DNA of 64,000 bases from Promethearchaeota archaeon (GTDB taxonomy: Archaea > Asgardarchaeota > Lokiarchaeia > Sigyniarchaeales > SOKP01). Positions 26,301-33,953 of this stretch are shown in pieces. Position 1 is the stretch's first letter. Every line of letters begins with the position of its first letter. The notes under the pieces are model-generated. The model saw only the letters and a list, made by a program, of their open reading frames with translations, did no database searches and was not told the origin of the DNA. A program made the translations under genes and the position numbers. The DNA is taken from positions 1-64,000 of the forward strand of contig JAEOTZ010000023.1 of assembly GCA_016839585.1 (NCBI GenBank), in the 5' to 3' direction.

Positions 26301-26435
26301 GTTGATAGACAAAAAGAACAAAAGAAGAACTTATTCGATCCCACTGCTGATGAGATTAAATTGGATTTATACTACAAAGACCAATTTAATATAACACGAA
26401 AAACGACAAAAAATATTGATCTTCTATTACATTAA
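23355..26435 (+). CDS. HEAT-repeat protein with coiled coil and C-terminal beta-rich domain
   Basis: The protein has 1026 residues in three zones. Residues about 55-480 contain HEAT/ARM-like repeats (for example RARLYDQEPSVRRLTVRIIG, VVNLRDEDDDVARAAAELLK and EALVNIAENNF), forming an alpha solenoid. Residues 480-900 are long charged helices, probably coiled coil. Residues about 905-1026 are beta-rich (KIYLNFKLSNPSNFDFQDLQ, FNYVLKV), resembling an Ig-like or adaptin-ear-type sandwich. Solenoid plus linker plus sandwich recalls large subunits of vesicle-coat adaptors, but this is analogy of layout only. The first 40 residues include an odd hydrophobic stretch and the true start may lie downstream. 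Confidence 0.65.
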   Translation: MGKQSLLEVNFFFHIIILKHIYISSTEEIIGEKIFKKSSKSNTLTSLTLDTKKIESLILKGLYEKATEEIFNLIDNYQIHHDKELIYKSLSLLNLICDKSPSISLRAVKSIAIFINEIDSWIRLVSLEILYQVSKFRPNLLIDLIDRIRARLYDQEPSVRRLTVRIIGNLILSLHIDIEELQDIIEEYTEKLMDNDWKVKLNVIKTIQKILNQDYKKIKDLEPLLSMVIVNLRDEDDDVARAAAELLKIHGTYFLSKEKLFYVLLNLLYNEQSRVKELIIWLFGEIGKEKSSEIISIIPKLINLLKEEDYRIELKVIEALVNIAENNFDQIWANLIDSLLESSNSDYRNSLINAIYNLSQNNINIIFPYLFEELENPSENIREGIALVFKRLFEEYQIEIENEITKMLYKLESRYWREREKTILLLQNICFILKSKKIAVWVTIELERALKYEKDPEVKDEIIYALENIRKNFSDIDTTIQKINHELTFFHKKIKSFQRIPAQFREKLNSYINNFKFNDTEIQLNKKYKKILKKIKKFHKTINKFEYKRLAFDLIEEWEETKVQIIEELSIIKSFISEICEEKKSEFIIDLKSKIKLLDDRIVVLKTQFDYIKNYEFRLNLDASISNIKLSNEENERFTYITQIRKSLFKLDSDIREILVNNVEFNEIFKDLLRKWVETKIEIQEHLSDLDRQIRLMKDKIINYFLHIESVSDIAEEERINGINSELGFQLLQGHIHSIISQGIEGFKKINDNFSKLNSKLEFLIKKSEFSDAKKLIEMNSSQVQNFIEESEKQIENIVDKEKIFEDNNVFNLYVRPYINKFNASKELLINRLKNFIERSNKKLYLNQIKHYLKIINPIKLDLLSSYVGLEIEKLKELLLKFINKNKINANIINDELYSQQIEADTASSIELLFFKNIKTIGNKIYLNFKLSNPSNFDFQDLQISLKVPSYIDFQKKESFPKFLQLNELNSGKVFKFNYVLKVDRQKEQKKNLFDPTADEIKLDLYYKDQFNITRKTTKNIDLLLH

Positions 26436-26581
26436 TAATTTATATCAAATTTATATTAAACTAAAATTATTTTTTACTACTTCTATCGAAGAATTTAATA
26501 ATTTATTACGAAAATATTAATATATCGTTATTTCTATTTTTCACTAACTAGATTATAATTTAATAAATACATAATAACTAG

Positions 26582-26592
26582 CGTGAGGTGAG
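26582..26592 (+). promoter_or_regulatory. ribosome binding site of first selD
   Basis: CGTGAGGTGAG lies just before the ATG at 26595; the second selD has nearly the same sequence (TGTGAGGTGAAA). This shared site supports the ATG upstream of the in-frame TGA as the true start in both genes. Confidence 0.6.
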
Positions 26593-26594
26593 TA

Positions 26595-27623
26595 ATGCAA
26601 GAATTAGAGAGTTATCGATTAACTCAACAGGTTAAACTTTTTGGATGAAACTGTAAATTAAACGCAAAGAAACTAGATAAACTTCTTAAAGGAGCTGGTT
26701 TAAAAAGAGAAATAGAAGATTCTGCAATTATACCTGTCCCAAATACTGATTTAGTCATGGTAAAAAATATTGACATTTTCACACCAATACTTGATGAGCC
26801 AGATATAATGGGAGAAATCGCTGCTTGTAACGTCACTAATGATGTATTTGCAATGAATGTTCCTGAAATTTCGGGTATGTTAGTTTTTTTAGGAATAAAC
26901 AAAAAAACTCCCATAGAAATCGCAGAAGGCATATTAAAGGGGATAAAAAGGTTTTTGGTACAAAAGTTAAATTCTAAAGTCCTTGGGGGTCATACTATAT
27001 ATACTCAATGGCCATTAATTGGTGGCGAAGCAAGTGGTTTTGTGAAAAGAGCTTTTATTATTAAGAAAAACTATGTAAAAATTGGAGACAAAATAATACT
27101 TACAAAACCTATAGGAAATCAATCTGTAATGGCTGCTTACAGATTACAAAAAAATAGACCTGATCTCCTAGAACATTATTCTACTAGTGAAGTTGATACC
27201 GCAATCGAATTCGCAGTAGAACTAATGATAGAACCTTTACAAGATGTTGTTAAAACGATACATACTTATTCTAACTTCTCATTTGTTCACTCTATGACTG
27301 ATATAAGCGGATTTGGTTTAGCTGGACACCTAAAAGAGATGCTACAAAACTCTCAATTATCAGCAATAATAAAGAAAATTCCTTACATACGGTTAGCAAA
27401 AGAGTTAGCATATGATTTTGGTTATAAATTCGATGAGTGCTTAATGCCTGAGACTGCTGGAGGAATGCTCCTCTCTGTTGACAACAATTATGCAGAAGAA
27501 TTTTCTAATAGACTTATGAGTAAAGGAGTCCAAAATTGGATTATTGGAGAGATCGATAATATAAAACCAAAACTCGTTAGAGTTTCTAAAAATGTAGAAC
27601 ATATTGAAATAAAAATGATTTAA
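26595..27623 (+). CDS. selD: selenophosphate synthetase, selenoprotein copy 1 (in-frame TGA = Sec)
   Basis: The protein has 342 residues if TGA at 26646-26648 is read as selenocysteine (residue 18). Upstream codons give YRLTQQVKLFG, then Sec-NCK, matching the catalytic C/U-G-C-K of SelD with Sec at the nucleophile and the conserved Lys three positions later. The remainder follows SelD throughout: DEPDIMGEIAACNVTNDVFAMN, KVLGGHTIYTQWPLIGGEASG, DISGFGLAGHLKEML and ETAGGMLLSV. SelD makes selenophosphate from selenide and ATP, the selenium donor for Sec-tRNA. A SECIS element follows the stop codon. A strong ribosome binding site (GTGAGGTGAG) precedes the ATG. Confidence 0.93.
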
Positions 27624-27624
27624 T

Positions 27625-27694
27625 GATGTCAATGATATAAGCTGAAACACATTATTGTGATTGTTTATTGAGAATTCCGTTGCGAAACGGCATC
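27625..27694 (+). promoter_or_regulatory. SECIS element of selD copy 1 with side hairpin
   Basis: The element starts two bases after the stop codon. GATG (27625) pairs with CATC (27691). A kink-turn core ATGA (27632-27635) opposite GA (27670-27671) is followed by stem TATAAGC / GTTTATT, then an unpaired GAAA on the 5' side and a distal stem CACA / TGTG. This is the eukaryotic-type layout. A second hairpin CCGTT-GCGA-AACGG (GNRA loop) sits between the core and the closing CATC. Confidence 0.8.
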
Positions 27695-27716
27695 GATAAA
27701 AACTGAATGGTTTTAA

Positions 27717-27737
27717 ATTTTTTCTTTTTTTGTTTTA
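27717..27737 (+). terminator. oligo-T terminator after selD copy 1
   Basis: Runs of T interrupted by single C and G residues follow the SECIS by about 25 bp. This separates the two selD genes into independent transcripts, each with its own SECIS. Confidence 0.55.
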
Positions 27738-27837
27738 GTTATTTGGAATAAATATAATTATGTTAGATTTCTATAGATTATATTAGTAACATAATTCACT
27801 TATAAGAAAGGATTTAATTTTATTTATCGAAAAAGGC

Positions 27838-27850
27838 GATATATAAAATC
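27838..27850 (+). promoter_or_regulatory. TATA-box promoter of second selD
   Basis: CGATATATAAAAT lies 80 bp before the start of the second selD. It is a good archaeal TATA box with purines upstream (AAAAAGG). This supports separate transcription. Confidence 0.4.
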
Positions 27851-27931
27851 TAAAATCTTAATAAATAATATAAATTCACATTATTATTAATTCTAATAGG
27901 ATTAGAACAATTAGTAGATGTGAGGTGAAAA

Positions 27932-28960
27932 ATGAAAAAAGAGCCAGAATATAGATTGACAAAGGCAGTTAAAATCTTTGGATGATCTTGTAAATTGGGT
28001 TCTAATGATTTAGAGGATCTACTAAAGAAAACGGGTTTAAGTGGAGATATTGAAGATGCTGCGGTAATACCAGTTCCCAATTCTGATATGGCAATGGTCA
28101 AAAATATCGATATTATTACTCCTATTGTTGATGAGCCAGATATTATGGGAGAAATCGCTGCTTGTAACGTCACTAATGATGTATTTGCAATGAATGTTCC
28201 TGAAATTTCGGGTATGTTAGTTTTTTTAGGAATAAACACAAATACACCTATGGAAATTGCTGAGGGAATACTAAAGGGAATAAGTAATTTTATGGAAAAT
28301 AAAATTAATTCCAAAGTTGTTGGAGGTCACACGATTTACAGTGAATGGCCCTTAATAGGAGGTACTGCTACCGGATTTGTTAAAAGAAATTCTATTATTC
28401 GTAAACAGGGAGTAAAAGAAGGAGATAATCTGATATTGACAAAACCAATAGGATTACAACCTGTAATGGCTGCCTATAGGCTTCTAAAAGATATGCCTGA
28501 AATGTTAGAAGGTTATTCTGAGAAACAACTTAGGAAATCAATTAAACTTGCTATTAAGATTATGACAGAATCAAATCAGAATGTTGTAAAAACTATTCAC
28601 TCATTTAAAGATTTTTCATTTATCCATGCGATGACTGATGTGACTGGATTTGGTCTTGCTGGTCATTTATTAGAAATGCTTCAAAATTCTAATTTATCTG
28701 CTGTTATTGAAACAATTCCATCAATAAGACTTTCAGAAAGTTTATCTATTGATTTAGGTTATGCTTTCGATGAATGTACATGCGCCGAGACTGCGGGTGG
28801 TATATTAATGGCTGTTGATCCCCTCAATACAGAAGAATTTTCTAATACTCTTTCTAGCAATGGTATTTCGAATTGGACTGTCGGAAAAATAGATACAATT
28901 ACTCCTGGGCTAGTTAGGATTTCAAAAAATGTTGAAAATATTGAAATTTCAAAATATTAA
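27932..28960 (+). CDS. selD: selenophosphate synthetase, selenoprotein copy 2 (in-frame TGA = Sec)
   Basis: This is a tandem paralogue of the preceding gene with the same length of 342 residues. TGA at 27983-27985 is codon 18, giving YRLTKAVKIFG, then Sec-SCK. Motifs match copy 1 (DEPDIMGEIAACNV, KVVGGHTIYSEWPLIGGTATG, DVTGFGLAGHLLEML, ETAGGILMAV). A SECIS of the same architecture follows the stop codon. Two Sec-containing SelD genes in tandem are unusual. Differences are spread over most of the length, so they are old duplicates or were acquired separately. They could have different roles, or supply dosage. Confidence 0.93.
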
Positions 28961-28961
28961 T

Positions 28962-29032
28962 GATGTTGATGAAATAAGCTAAAACACCATTTAGTGGTTG
29001 CTTATTGAGAGTTCCACGCGCGATGTGGCATC
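28962..29032 (+). promoter_or_regulatory. SECIS element of selD copy 2 with side hairpin
   Basis: It has the same layout as the first element. GATG (28962) pairs with CATC (29029). ATGA (28969-28972) faces GA (29007-29008) around the stem AATAAGC / GCTTATT. The 5' side of the internal loop holds AAAAC, and the distal stem is about 4 bp. The side hairpin CCAC...GTGG is present with a different sequence, so it is preserved by compensatory change rather than by copying. Confidence 0.82.
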
Positions 29033-29045
29033 AAATTTAGAATAA

Positions 29046-29837
29046 TTATCTTTCTTTTATTTTTCCTTTAAGTTTTATAACTATTTCTCTTATTTCATTT
29101 AAGACTTTATCAACCAATTCTTCTCCGTTTTTTATATTAAAAGCAGTTATAGAAACCTCAACTTCTACTGATAAACCAATTCTTGGATGTGTTTTAATCC
29201 AAAGTTGAGGAAATTTATCTTCTAATTCACTTGTATAAGCTGCAATATGACTTTCTCCAATTCCAGAAAAACGAAAACCTTTTTCTATAAATTTACCTTT
29301 CTTCTGTTTCAAAATGGGGATTATTACATTCCTAAATATTGCTTTCATTTCCGCAGGTACGCCAGGCAATATAAAAATAGTTGTATTTCCTTCAATAATC
29401 TTAACACCAGGAGCTGTACCTACAGTGTTAGGTAAAGGAGTGGATCCTTGAGGGAGAAAAGCCATTTTTTCCCTCTCTTTCGTCATCCCTTCAAGTTTTA
29501 ACAGTCCTTTTTCATAAGCACGCTCATAAGTTTTCTTGATAGCTTTATATGCATGTTGATTTAACTCTAATTCTCTATTTAAACCTTTTGCGATTCCAGT
29601 TAAAGTCATATCGTCAAAAGTAGGTCCTATACCTCCTGAAGTTATAATTATATCTGGTTTACGTTTTAGAATATCTTGCAATGTACTTGATATTATATCT
29701 ACTTCATCCCCTATTGTTGTTATTCTTTTAATTTTATGACCAAACTTAGTAATTCTTTTCGCCATCCAATTAGAGTTCGTATCTTGAGTTTTTCCAATAA
29801 GGATTTCATTTCCAATCATTAGAAGTTCAATATCCAT
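29046..29837 (-). CDS. CinA/MoaB-type molybdopterin-binding-fold protein
   Basis: The sequence MDIELLMIGNEILIGKTQDTNSNWMAKRI with IITSGGIGPTFDDMT and FILPGVPAEMKAIF is the COG1058 (CinA N-terminal) domain. Family members include nicotinamide nucleotide amidases and ADP-ribose-processing enzymes. Only the N-terminal domain is present here, as in many archaea. The ATG at 29837 is chosen because the frame is open further upstream (to 29864), but the conserved domain begins at this Met. The reaction is not certain. Confidence 0.8.
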   Translation of the reverse strand: MDIELLMIGNEILIGKTQDTNSNWMAKRITKFGHKIKRITTIGDEVDIISSTLQDILKRKPDIIITSGGIGPTFDDMTLTGIAKGLNRELELNQHAYKAIKKTYERAYEKGLLKLEGMTKEREKMAFLPQGSTPLPNTVGTAPGVKIIEGNTTIFILPGVPAEMKAIFRNVIIPILKQKKGKFIEKGFRFSGIGESHIAAYTSELEDKFPQLWIKTHPRIGLSVEVEVSITAFNIKNGEELVDKVLNEIREIVIKLKGKIKER

Positions 29838-29979
29838 AAGTTCATCATCACACAAAAATAACAATCTAAGTTAGTAAAATTAAATACTCAATTTCAAATT
29901 ATCATTCTTCTAAGTTTAATTTAAAAAATTTGATATTCTATAAATCTTTTATACAATTAAATAAAAGATACTGAAAATT

Positions 29980-30516
29980 TTGATAGAAATTGATGACGCA
30001 GGAACGGGGGATCTTGTAGGAGATGCATTTATTGGCCTCCTAAGAAAAGAGACCGGGAAATTAATTTTTAGAACCTTACCGGTTGAGCTATTTAAGGGAG
30101 ATAATTGGAAAAACAAACTACCTTTTAAAATTGTAGTTGACTTAGTTAAAGAGGGGCTGAAAGAATTAAATTTCAATAAAAACAGTGAAATGATAAAAAT
30201 TTGTAGGGGAAATATTTTTAATCAAGTAAGAGCTTATTTTATAGAAGAGGGAATAAATTATGAAAATTCTATAGTAGAAGGAAAATTACAGGATGCTGTA
30301 GAAAACAAATTAATTACTCATCTTAGAGAAGACTTAGGAGTTAGATCTAGAAATCTGACAACTAAAAGTGGAGCAAAAAGATTTTTTATTTTATTTAATT
30401 GGGTTTGTTATGATTTTTTCAATAGAGAAAAATATGTAAAGTCAGGTTTTAAGAAATGGAATACAGTCTGGAGAGATCGAGCTATTGAAAAAAATAAAAA
30501 AATAAAAAATTCATAA
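29980..30516 (+). CDS. conserved protein, possible RNase H-like fold
   Basis: The 178-residue protein begins MIEIDDAGTGDLVGDAFIGLLRKET, with two or three acidic residues in a loop reminiscent of the IDEAGRG motif of RNase HII. The rest is helical and basic, with no recognised motif. A TTG at 29980 is used because no ATG precedes it in frame. The link to RNase H is a weak pattern match. An unknown function is the safer reading. Confidence 0.55.
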   Translation: MIEIDDAGTGDLVGDAFIGLLRKETGKLIFRTLPVELFKGDNWKNKLPFKIVVDLVKEGLKELNFNKNSEMIKICRGNIFNQVRAYFIEEGINYENSIVEGKLQDAVENKLITHLREDLGVRSRNLTTKSGAKRFFILFNWVCYDFFNREKYVKSGFKKWNTVWRDRAIEKNKKIKNS

Positions 30517-30699
30517 TATAGTATTAGCTCTAAATCGAAGGATAATTATTGAATTTAAGGACTATCACTTTTTAAGAATCAATAGCTTTTCTATAATAAT
30601 ATTTAAATACTGGGGTTTAATAATTAATAGTGATCAATAATTATCAGTTGATATTAGAAATCATTAAAGAAAAAATAAAGTGGTGAATCTCCAATTAGC

Positions 30700-33027
30700 A
30701 TGCGAAATATTGGGTCTCCTCCTTCTAAAAAAAAATTTATCGGAGCTTTAACATTATTAGCTCTTGGTTTTGCTTTGATACCGACCGGTTTTCTGCTTAA
30801 TGATTTTATTCAAACTGAAATTGATAAAGGTATTGCTGATGAAATTCGAATACCTGAACTGGATGACTCAGGTTATGATGAATGGATATCAAATGATTAT
30901 CCAAGTGCCATTCCTATGTACAGAAAATTTTATATGTGGAATTTAACTAATCCTATTGAGTTTCTTATGGGAAAGAAACCAGAGCTTGAAGAGATTGGTC
31001 CTTATACTTTCCGGGAATATACAACAAAATATAATGTGAGTTTTAGTGCCAATATGGATGAGGTAACCTATAAACAATACCCAACATATATATTTCAGCC
31101 TGATATGTCTGCTCCCTTATGCTCTCTGGATGATAATATTATAAACATAAATCCTGCCTATTTAGGAGTTCTGGAATTAGCAGGAAATGAGGAAAATCTA
31201 ATTAAAGCCATGTTTCCAACTGTTCTTTCAGAAGTGAAAACCCTATTTGGAGAAGAATTAAATGTAACTCTAGGAGAACTTTTGACTAATGAAGGAATTT
31301 ATAACATGCTCGTAGGGGCTTTGTATGACATACTTAGCGATTTATTTTCTGGACTTCTTGGTGATGGGGCGATAAACCTAACTGCTACATGGATAGTTGA
31401 TTTTCTTACTACATACATCGTACCGTTAGAAGATCTGGTGGAATTTATGGATGATGCGATGCCTAGTGCTGAAGCAATTTTCTTTGCGGAATGGGCAATT
31501 GATTATTTTCCTGAAGTTCAAGTGGATTTATCTATTTTATTTGGACATATATTAGAAGTAATAAGCGATCTTGTTGATTTTATTATTGATCTCATTTTCT
31601 TTTGGGATGTTTTACACTTATTTGATGCTATTAAGGATGCTCTACATGAAGAACTTATGAATATGTTTGAAGAGTTGTTTACTGAATCTCCAGTAGCAGA
31701 ATTAATTGGAGGACTCTTTGCGGATTTGATCCGAAGTCTAGGCGCTAAAATGGTTGATGAGGAAGGTAGCGAGACGGGTGAAGGGGTTGATATTGATGGT
31801 CGAGAACCCTATAATTTTCCAGGTCCAAGTTCTGATCTAAATATCATTAATCGTAGTGAAGCCGGTGAATCTGGAATCACTCAGGAGCAATGTCAAGCTC
31901 TTTGGGATCAGAACAACCCAAACTCACTTCTTGGTATGGATGTACAGGTTAATCCGATATGGTTTGAAGCATTAGCAGGAATTGAAGAAAGTAAAATATT
32001 CTTAATGAATGCATTTTATTTAAATGAAACTCAACTAGATTTAATTTTGAATTGGATTGATACTAGTTTAACTGGATGGCAAAAAAATATTTGTGAATAT
32101 TCGATAAAAGATTGGAATAGCGGTTTACTTACTACTCGTACTGTCGAAGAATGGCTCTTCACAGCTGTTGACAATTTAGTAAATGAACAAAACCCTGCAA
32201 AAGCAAAAGTAGGGTTTTTTGACAATTGCTTTTCTGAAACTGAAGCGGAAGCTGAGGATATGAAAAGTTTTACCGTAAATACAGGTAAAAATGATATTAA
32301 TAAAGTCTGTGAGATTGTTAAATATGATGGTAAGGAAAATATTACTGTTTGGGAAGAAGAAGAAATTGTTCAAGGTACAGCGGGTACTCAATTCGCACCG
32401 GGGGTTTCTAAAAATAACCCTCTTTATGTCTTCATAACTGATTTATTAAGAGCAGTAGAGATTATCTATACTGAAACTACTAGTATTTATGATATTGAAT
32501 TATATAGGTTTGAAATATCGGAAGAGACCTTTAAAGTTAACCCAAAATACTACCAATCCATTGAAGGGTTAGCTAATATGACAGTAGATCAAGGAATTCC
32601 TGCTTTCTTAAGTAAACCTCATTTTCTTGATGCAAGTAGCTATCTGAAAGATTCTGTGACTGGTTTAGATCCCAATAAGGCAGAACATGACACTTATCTT
32701 GATATTGAGCCTTTAACGGGCGCTGCAATGAATGCAGCTGAAAGAATACAGATTAATTTTCTGGTTAATCAAACTGATAAATGGTATATAAACTGCTGGG
32801 AAGGCATGATGCCTATTGTTTGGCTTGAATTTGGTGGACAAATAACAGAAAATCTAGCAAATAAATTCAAAAATTTGGTTTATACCGCTCAAAATCTAAG
32901 TGAAAATCTGTTCTATGGATGTATTAGTATTGGGGCTACCCTGATTATTCCTGGTGTGATTTTTACAACAACACAGAATAGAAAGCGATTAAACGTTAAA
33001 AAACAAAAATTATCACAAAGCGTTTAA
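30700..33027 (+). CDS. CD36/LIMP-2 family scavenger-receptor homologue
   Basis: The family hallmarks are present over 775 residues. There is an N-terminal membrane helix (about 12-34), IPMYRKFYMWNLTNPIEFL and ELEEIGPYTFREYTTKYNVS (77-115), the segment NDINKVCEIVKYDGKENITVW (about 527-547), SKPHFLDASSYLKDSVTGLD (638-657), TYLDIEPLTG (665-674), a following AERIQINFLV, and a C-terminal membrane helix (about 735-757). This is the CD36 order. An unusual insertion of about 300 residues (about 150-480) carries a helix-rich module with an LWDQNN ... NETQLDLILNWID pattern. It likely faces the outside with both ends in the membrane, like CD36. Ligand transport is inferred from the family only. Confidence 0.92.
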   Translation: MRNIGSPPSKKKFIGALTLLALGFALIPTGFLLNDFIQTEIDKGIADEIRIPELDDSGYDEWISNDYPSAIPMYRKFYMWNLTNPIEFLMGKKPELEEIGPYTFREYTTKYNVSFSANMDEVTYKQYPTYIFQPDMSAPLCSLDDNIININPAYLGVLELAGNEENLIKAMFPTVLSEVKTLFGEELNVTLGELLTNEGIYNMLVGALYDILSDLFSGLLGDGAINLTATWIVDFLTTYIVPLEDLVEFMDDAMPSAEAIFFAEWAIDYFPEVQVDLSILFGHILEVISDLVDFIIDLIFFWDVLHLFDAIKDALHEELMNMFEELFTESPVAELIGGLFADLIRSLGAKMVDEEGSETGEGVDIDGREPYNFPGPSSDLNIINRSEAGESGITQEQCQALWDQNNPNSLLGMDVQVNPIWFEALAGIEESKIFLMNAFYLNETQLDLILNWIDTSLTGWQKNICEYSIKDWNSGLLTTRTVEEWLFTAVDNLVNEQNPAKAKVGFFDNCFSETEAEAEDMKSFTVNTGKNDINKVCEIVKYDGKENITVWEEEEIVQGTAGTQFAPGVSKNNPLYVFITDLLRAVEIIYTETTSIYDIELYRFEISEETFKVNPKYYQSIEGLANMTVDQGIPAFLSKPHFLDASSYLKDSVTGLDPNKAEHDTYLDIEPLTGAAMNAAERIQINFLVNQTDKWYINCWEGMMPIVWLEFGGQITENLANKFKNLVYTAQNLSENLFYGCISIGATLIIPGVIFTTTQNRKRLNVKKQKLSQSV

Positions 33028-33120
33028 TCATATTTATATTCCATCTATCAAAGATTAATATATAAATGTTGCTTTTGAAAGTTAATGAATTATAACTGAA
33101 CAATTCTTAATAGGTGTATA

Positions 33121-33822
33121 ATTCTTACGGTTAATAAAAAAAATACTATTGATCATGAATTTGTAATTTTAGAGAGTATTAGGGATAACCCTGGAGGAGT
33201 TACAGCTTCAGATATAGCTAAAATTACAAAATTCTCAAGAAATACTGTTTCTAAATATGTTCGCAGCCTTGAGGTTACAAATCAAATATTTAGTAAAAAA
33301 GTTGGTGCTTATAAATTATATTTTGCCGTGGAAAAGAGGTATATTCCATTCGAAACTGCTATTTCATACTACAAAGCACTTTTATCAAAAATTAAAAAAC
33401 ACTTCCCAGATACAGAGGAAATAGCAAAAAAAATCGGAAGAGAGGCTGTTAAAGATATAAAATTTACATTTGGACCCAGCATTTATAAACAATTAAAAAG
33501 CATAAAAGATCATCCCATTTCAAGAATACACTTAGAAAGTTTCAAAAGTTATTACTCTGCTTATGATATTTTTCAACCCAATATCGATATTTCCATTTTA
33601 AAAATAGATCCAGAAGGTAAAAAAGCAACTTATAGATTTAAAAATTCTGTCTTTTTAGAAAATTCTGATGAGTTTATATATCATCTTTATATTATGTGTG
33701 GGATTAGTGAAGGAATACTTAATAGAGTATTAAAAACAGAAGTATCATGTGAAATTGAGCAAATTTTTATTTCTGATAATAAAGAGGACTCTTTTTTTGA
33801 TCTAAAAATTAAAATAAAATAA
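33121..33822 (+). CDS. HTH transcription regulator without a normal start codon
   Basis: An open frame from just after the in-frame TGA at 33097 encodes a winged-helix region (VILESIRDNPGGVTASDIAKI, NTVSKYVRSLEVTNQIFSKK), followed by a helical domain to 33822. No ATG, GTG or TTG precedes the HTH in this frame. AGGTG at 33113 followed by ATT at 33121 suggests an ATT start. The in-frame GTG at 33328 would remove the HTH. A frameshift in the A8 run at 33136 was considered, but the other frames have stops. The tail may sense a ligand. Confidence 0.6.
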   Translation: MLTVNKKNTIDHEFVILESIRDNPGGVTASDIAKITKFSRNTVSKYVRSLEVTNQIFSKKVGAYKLYFAVEKRYIPFETAISYYKALLSKIKKHFPDTEEIAKKIGREAVKDIKFTFGPSIYKQLKSIKDHPISRIHLESFKSYYSAYDIFQPNIDISILKIDPEGKKATYRFKNSVFLENSDEFIYHLYIMCGISEGILNRVLKTEVSCEIEQIFISDNKEDSFFDLKIKIK

Positions 33823-33834
33823 ATTTTCAGCAAG

Positions 33835-33936
33835 ATGAAAATTGTTATATTTGCCCCTCACCCTGATGATGAAATTTATGGTTGTAGTGGGAGTATATTA
33901 AAATGGATGGAAGAGGGTAAATATTATAATATTTAA
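33835..33936 (+). pseudogene. N-terminal remnant of a PIG-L/LmbE deacetylase
   Basis: A 33-residue open stretch reads MKIVIFAPHPDDEIYGCSGSILKWMEEGK, containing the zinc-binding PHPDDE and GCSG motifs of PIG-L/LmbE N-acetylglucosaminyl deacetylases. It then stops. The remaining 200 residues of the domain are absent, and the next gene on the other strand begins 17 bp later. This is a truncated or decayed gene. Confidence 0.7.
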
Positions 33937-33953
33937 TTAGACGATATTTATTA

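Noticed and set aside
26646-27985. In-frame TGA codons in both selD genes read as disabling stops or sequencing errors
   Set aside because: Both TGA codons fall at exactly codon 18, the catalytic Cys/Sec position of SelD, and both genes carry a SECIS element after the stop codon.
33121-33330. Starting the HTH regulator at the GTG at 33328
   Set aside because: It would remove the entire HTH domain, which reads cleanly upstream in the same frame.
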